Below, piece by piece: positions 61,783-64,000 of a stretch of 64,000 nucleotides of DNA (position 1 is its first letter; each line of letters begins with the position of its first letter). Below the pieces are notes generated by a model. That model ran no database searches. It saw only the letters and a program-made list of their open reading frames with translations, and had not been told where the DNA came from. The stretch is from Drosophila miranda. Its lineage: Eukaryota > Arthropoda > Insecta > Diptera > Drosophilidae. The DNA lies in the NCBI RefSeq assembly GCF_003369915.1, contig NC_046675.1, positions 3,906,001-3,970,000 on the forward strand. The letters run 5' to 3'. A program made the translations under genes and the position numbers.

Positions 61783-62900
61783 ATAAGATAGCAGCAAGTT
61801 AATTGCTTTGTAACGACCACAAAGAGAGAGAATACTCGGAAGCAGTAGCACATACAACACACAGACAGAAAGCACACCTTTTGAGCGCCCTCATCTACCT
61901 TAAAGTGAACACGAATCAAAAACAGACAAACAGACAACCAACTCCTTTCATTGAGCACTACTGAGCCACACTCTTTGTTTAAGTTCAAAATTATTTGTAT
62001 CGTATTATTGTGGAACAGACAGCAAAACGATTCCCTCCCGGAAAACAGCACCAGCAGGAACAGGAAAATCAATCTAATGTATCTAAATCAGCTATAGAAA
62101 TCTAGTCAATTGAATCGAATGTATTTGAACTAATTGTAACAGGCAGCAGCGCACGAGAAAATTATAATGAAGCAAAGCATTGGTTTCGTTTCGCATATCA
62201 TATCTCCTAATTTCCCCCCATTAAATGTAATATAATTATCTAGCCAAGAGTTAAAGCAAAAAAGCCCTCTCCTAAAACTAAAGTCCACGCCAATCCCCGC
62301 GTGACGACGACGAGCTCTTAGATAAAGCATCCTTTATACGATATTTAAGCATATTGCATTTTTTTTACTCGACAACTCGACCCTCGTCGAACCGTTATCA
62401 TAATCACGCTTACTTGACGCTCATTTGACACTTCTGTCGCTTGGAAATTGTAACCAACTGTTGTTTTGTTTAAGTATTATTTTATAATTACTTATTTATT
62501 ATCCTAACTTTAAAGAAGGCAATGTTTAAACAACTTTTACGGCGTAAGGATAGCAAAATGGTTTATGTAAATGGAATTTAAAAACTGCATTTAAATGTGA
62601 CGACGCGACTCGAACAAAACAGAGGAACAAGAATCAAAAGAATCGAAATAGATCGAATAAACAAAAGCAAACAATTTTCAAAACAAAGAACACTCAAAGA
62701 TGCGTGAAGATGAGATGAAATCCCAGGACAATTTTTTTACGAATTATATATACATAAACTATATTTAAAATCTAACGAATCGAATGTCTTATGTAAATGA
62801 ATTGTAAACGAAGGGCGTAAACCTGATTTAATACTTACGAGAAATATATAACTACTGTAATTATTTAAAGAAACAACTCGTCGGACTCTCTGTTTTGTGC
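61783..62900 (+). other. Mtl: Mtl 3' UTR
   Basis: A/T-rich, non-coding, with a candidate AATAAA at 62656-62661. The exact end is unknown. Confidence 0.5.
62656..62661 (+). terminator. candidate Mtl poly(A) signal
   Basis: AATAAA about 870 nt after the Mtl stop. Confidence 0.4.
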
Positions 62901-62924
62901 TTAACTTTGCCTCTCAGTTTATCG

Positions 62925-62930
62925 TTTATT
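62925..62930 (-). terminator. candidate poly(A) signal of the minus-strand gene at 63162
   Basis: AATAAA on minus, 232 nt after the TGA at 63162-63164. It lies close to the Mtl 3' end. Confidence 0.4.
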
Positions 62931-63161
62931 TTGTTTATAAATGCCACGGTTCGTTTTGTAGTATTAACTCGATTTCTAAACAATTAACAGTTTCATAAAA
63001 TTTGTTCTCAAATGGTATTTTTTATAGAAGTGCGTGCCTCGATACTCGTATCAACGTGTGCACAAATCTCGTAGTGCTTGGATGTGGTGTGTCGTCTCGT
63101 GCAACATGTGGAGGAGGAGCAGCAGCAGCAGCAGCATCATCGTATCGGCTACGGCGGCGGT

Positions 63162-63347
63162 TCAGTATAAGCGGAACGGCTTCTGATGGACTGCTTGGCT
63201 GGGCTTCTTCTTGGGACCCGCGCTCTTGGGACGCTTGGGCTCCGAATTGAGCGAGGGCATGGACACAGAGAGCACCAAACACTCGGCTGGCAGGGACATG
63301 GACGAGGTCAGTGTGGTGGCGCGTTGAATGCGCGGCGCCTTCCAGTA
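63162..63347 (-). CDS. last coding exon of an unidentified minus-strand gene (partial)
   Basis: On the minus strand a pyrimidine-rich tract ends in CCCCCACAG (acceptor at 63349-63348), followed by 186 nt open to TGA. If phase 0 it encodes 61 residues, beginning YWKAPRIQRATT, with a basic KRPKSAGPKKKP run, and ending PFRLY. The codons (AAG, CCC, CTG) are the preferred Drosophila ones in this frame and not in the two others. The remaining exons would lie to the right of the window. I do not recognise the protein. The basic tail could be cytoplasmic or nuclear; no function is claimed. Confidence 0.6.
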   Translation of the reverse strand, partial: YWKAPRIQRATTLTSSMSLPAECLVLSVSMPSLNSEPKRPKSAGPKKKPSQAVHQKPFRLY

Positions 63348-64000
63348 CTGTGGGGGCGGGATGGGAGGATAGAATAGGCAACATTTTAATTCGATTCACA
63401 CATGGATTCACCGCTGAATGGAAAGCTGAATAGTAGTCGAAAAGTCATAGCTGGATTGAGATGGAAACTTACAATTTGTTTTAATCAAAATTTATTCAAA
63501 AATTGTTTGTTGCCTCGATTACCAATGCATCCAATGAGGTAGAGATGTGTGCTCGTGCGTGGCTTTGTTGGAACGCTTGCGGCGTGGGCGTGGGCGTGGC
63601 TTTGCCAAATTTACTTAAGATTCTCCAAATATTTTACGAGTATATACGATTGTATTGTATGTCTATCTTAAATGGTGGCTGTTGAGATTTTCAAAAAACT
63701 AAGTGCAACAACGCCAGAATTTTGGTAAATGAAAAAACGTTTTTTTTGTCGGTTTTATTATGTTTAAATTTTTGCCATTGATCTTACATTTTGTAACAGG
63801 GTGTAAATAAATTGTGAGAATGATGCGCTTTACTAATAAGATACAAATTAATAGTAATAATATGCTTATACGTGTTCATTTCTTTTCGGTTCTGTTCGGT
63901 TGAAGTTCTCTGTTCTGTTCGGTTTTTGGGTTGGGCTGTTCGCAAAAGTATCTAAATCGGATAGGTCATAGGTCTTGTATTATACGAGTACGAATAGTTC
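63348..64000 (-). other. intron of the unidentified gene, to window end
   Basis: A/T-rich, with TTCGGTT/TGTTCGG repeats at 63886-63925. No further exon is evident before the edge. Confidence 0.4.

Noticed and set aside
1..64000. tRNA, rRNA, CRISPR, phage or bacterial operon signals
   Set aside because: No tRNA A/B-box pairs, rRNA text or regularly spaced repeats were seen, and gene structure is eukaryotic throughout. A tRNAscan or Rfam run would settle small RNAs that I cannot see by eye.

Overview
The window is animal nuclear DNA from a fly of the genus Drosophila. GT-AG introns of about 60 bp lie beside introns of many kilobases, and the spliced products match known Drosophila families over their full length. 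A DINE-1/SGM-like Helitron remnant at 16632-16925 resembles copies I associate with the obscura group, so a non-melanogaster obscura-group species is a reasonable guess but unproven. The order pins, CG5639-like, dsd, nested MBF2-like gene, Tusp, CG5611-like, Mtl fits Muller element E (3R of D. melanogaster). I assembled all gene models by hand, and every reported junction keeps reading frame.

Layout. 1-1599 (+) is the 3' part of pins (TPRs plus three GoLoco motifs). 3491-10552 (-) is a five-exon, 1530-aa single-pass membrane protein built from thyroglobulin-1, antistasin-like, WAP, lustrin-like and Kunitz-like modules. 10.6-17 kb is intergenic with a Helitron remnant. 18571-25039 (-) is dsd, the fly attractin (1381 aa, eight coding exons). 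25.04-26.47 kb is a divergent promoter region holding a 91-bp direct duplication with a DRE/BEAF-type site and a probable 5' leader exon of Tusp. Tusp (+, TULP4 homologue, 1473 aa, ten coding exons) runs from an easily missed 96-nt start exon at 34622 to 56964. Its 17.4-kb first coding intron contains a complete opposite-strand gene (44370-47375) for a secreted or anchored protein with two MBF2-like domains. CG5611-like (-, crotonase family) converges on Tusp. Mtl (+, Rho-family GTPase, four exons) follows and converges on the last exon of an unidentified minus-strand gene at 63162-63347.

These are eukaryotic single genes, not operons. Several act at the cell surface or cortex (pins in spindle orientation and polarity, dsd, the thyroglobulin/WAP protein, Mtl in actin control), but nothing here shows a shared pathway.

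Non-coding DNA makes up more than half the window. Its most notable contents are a 790-bp Tc1/mariner-type non-autonomous element with 14-bp perfect terminal inverted repeats and TA flanks (41612-42401), a 39-base C homopolymer (30372-30410), short tandem duplications and microsatellites. I found no convincing tRNA, rRNA, CRISPR or phage feature.
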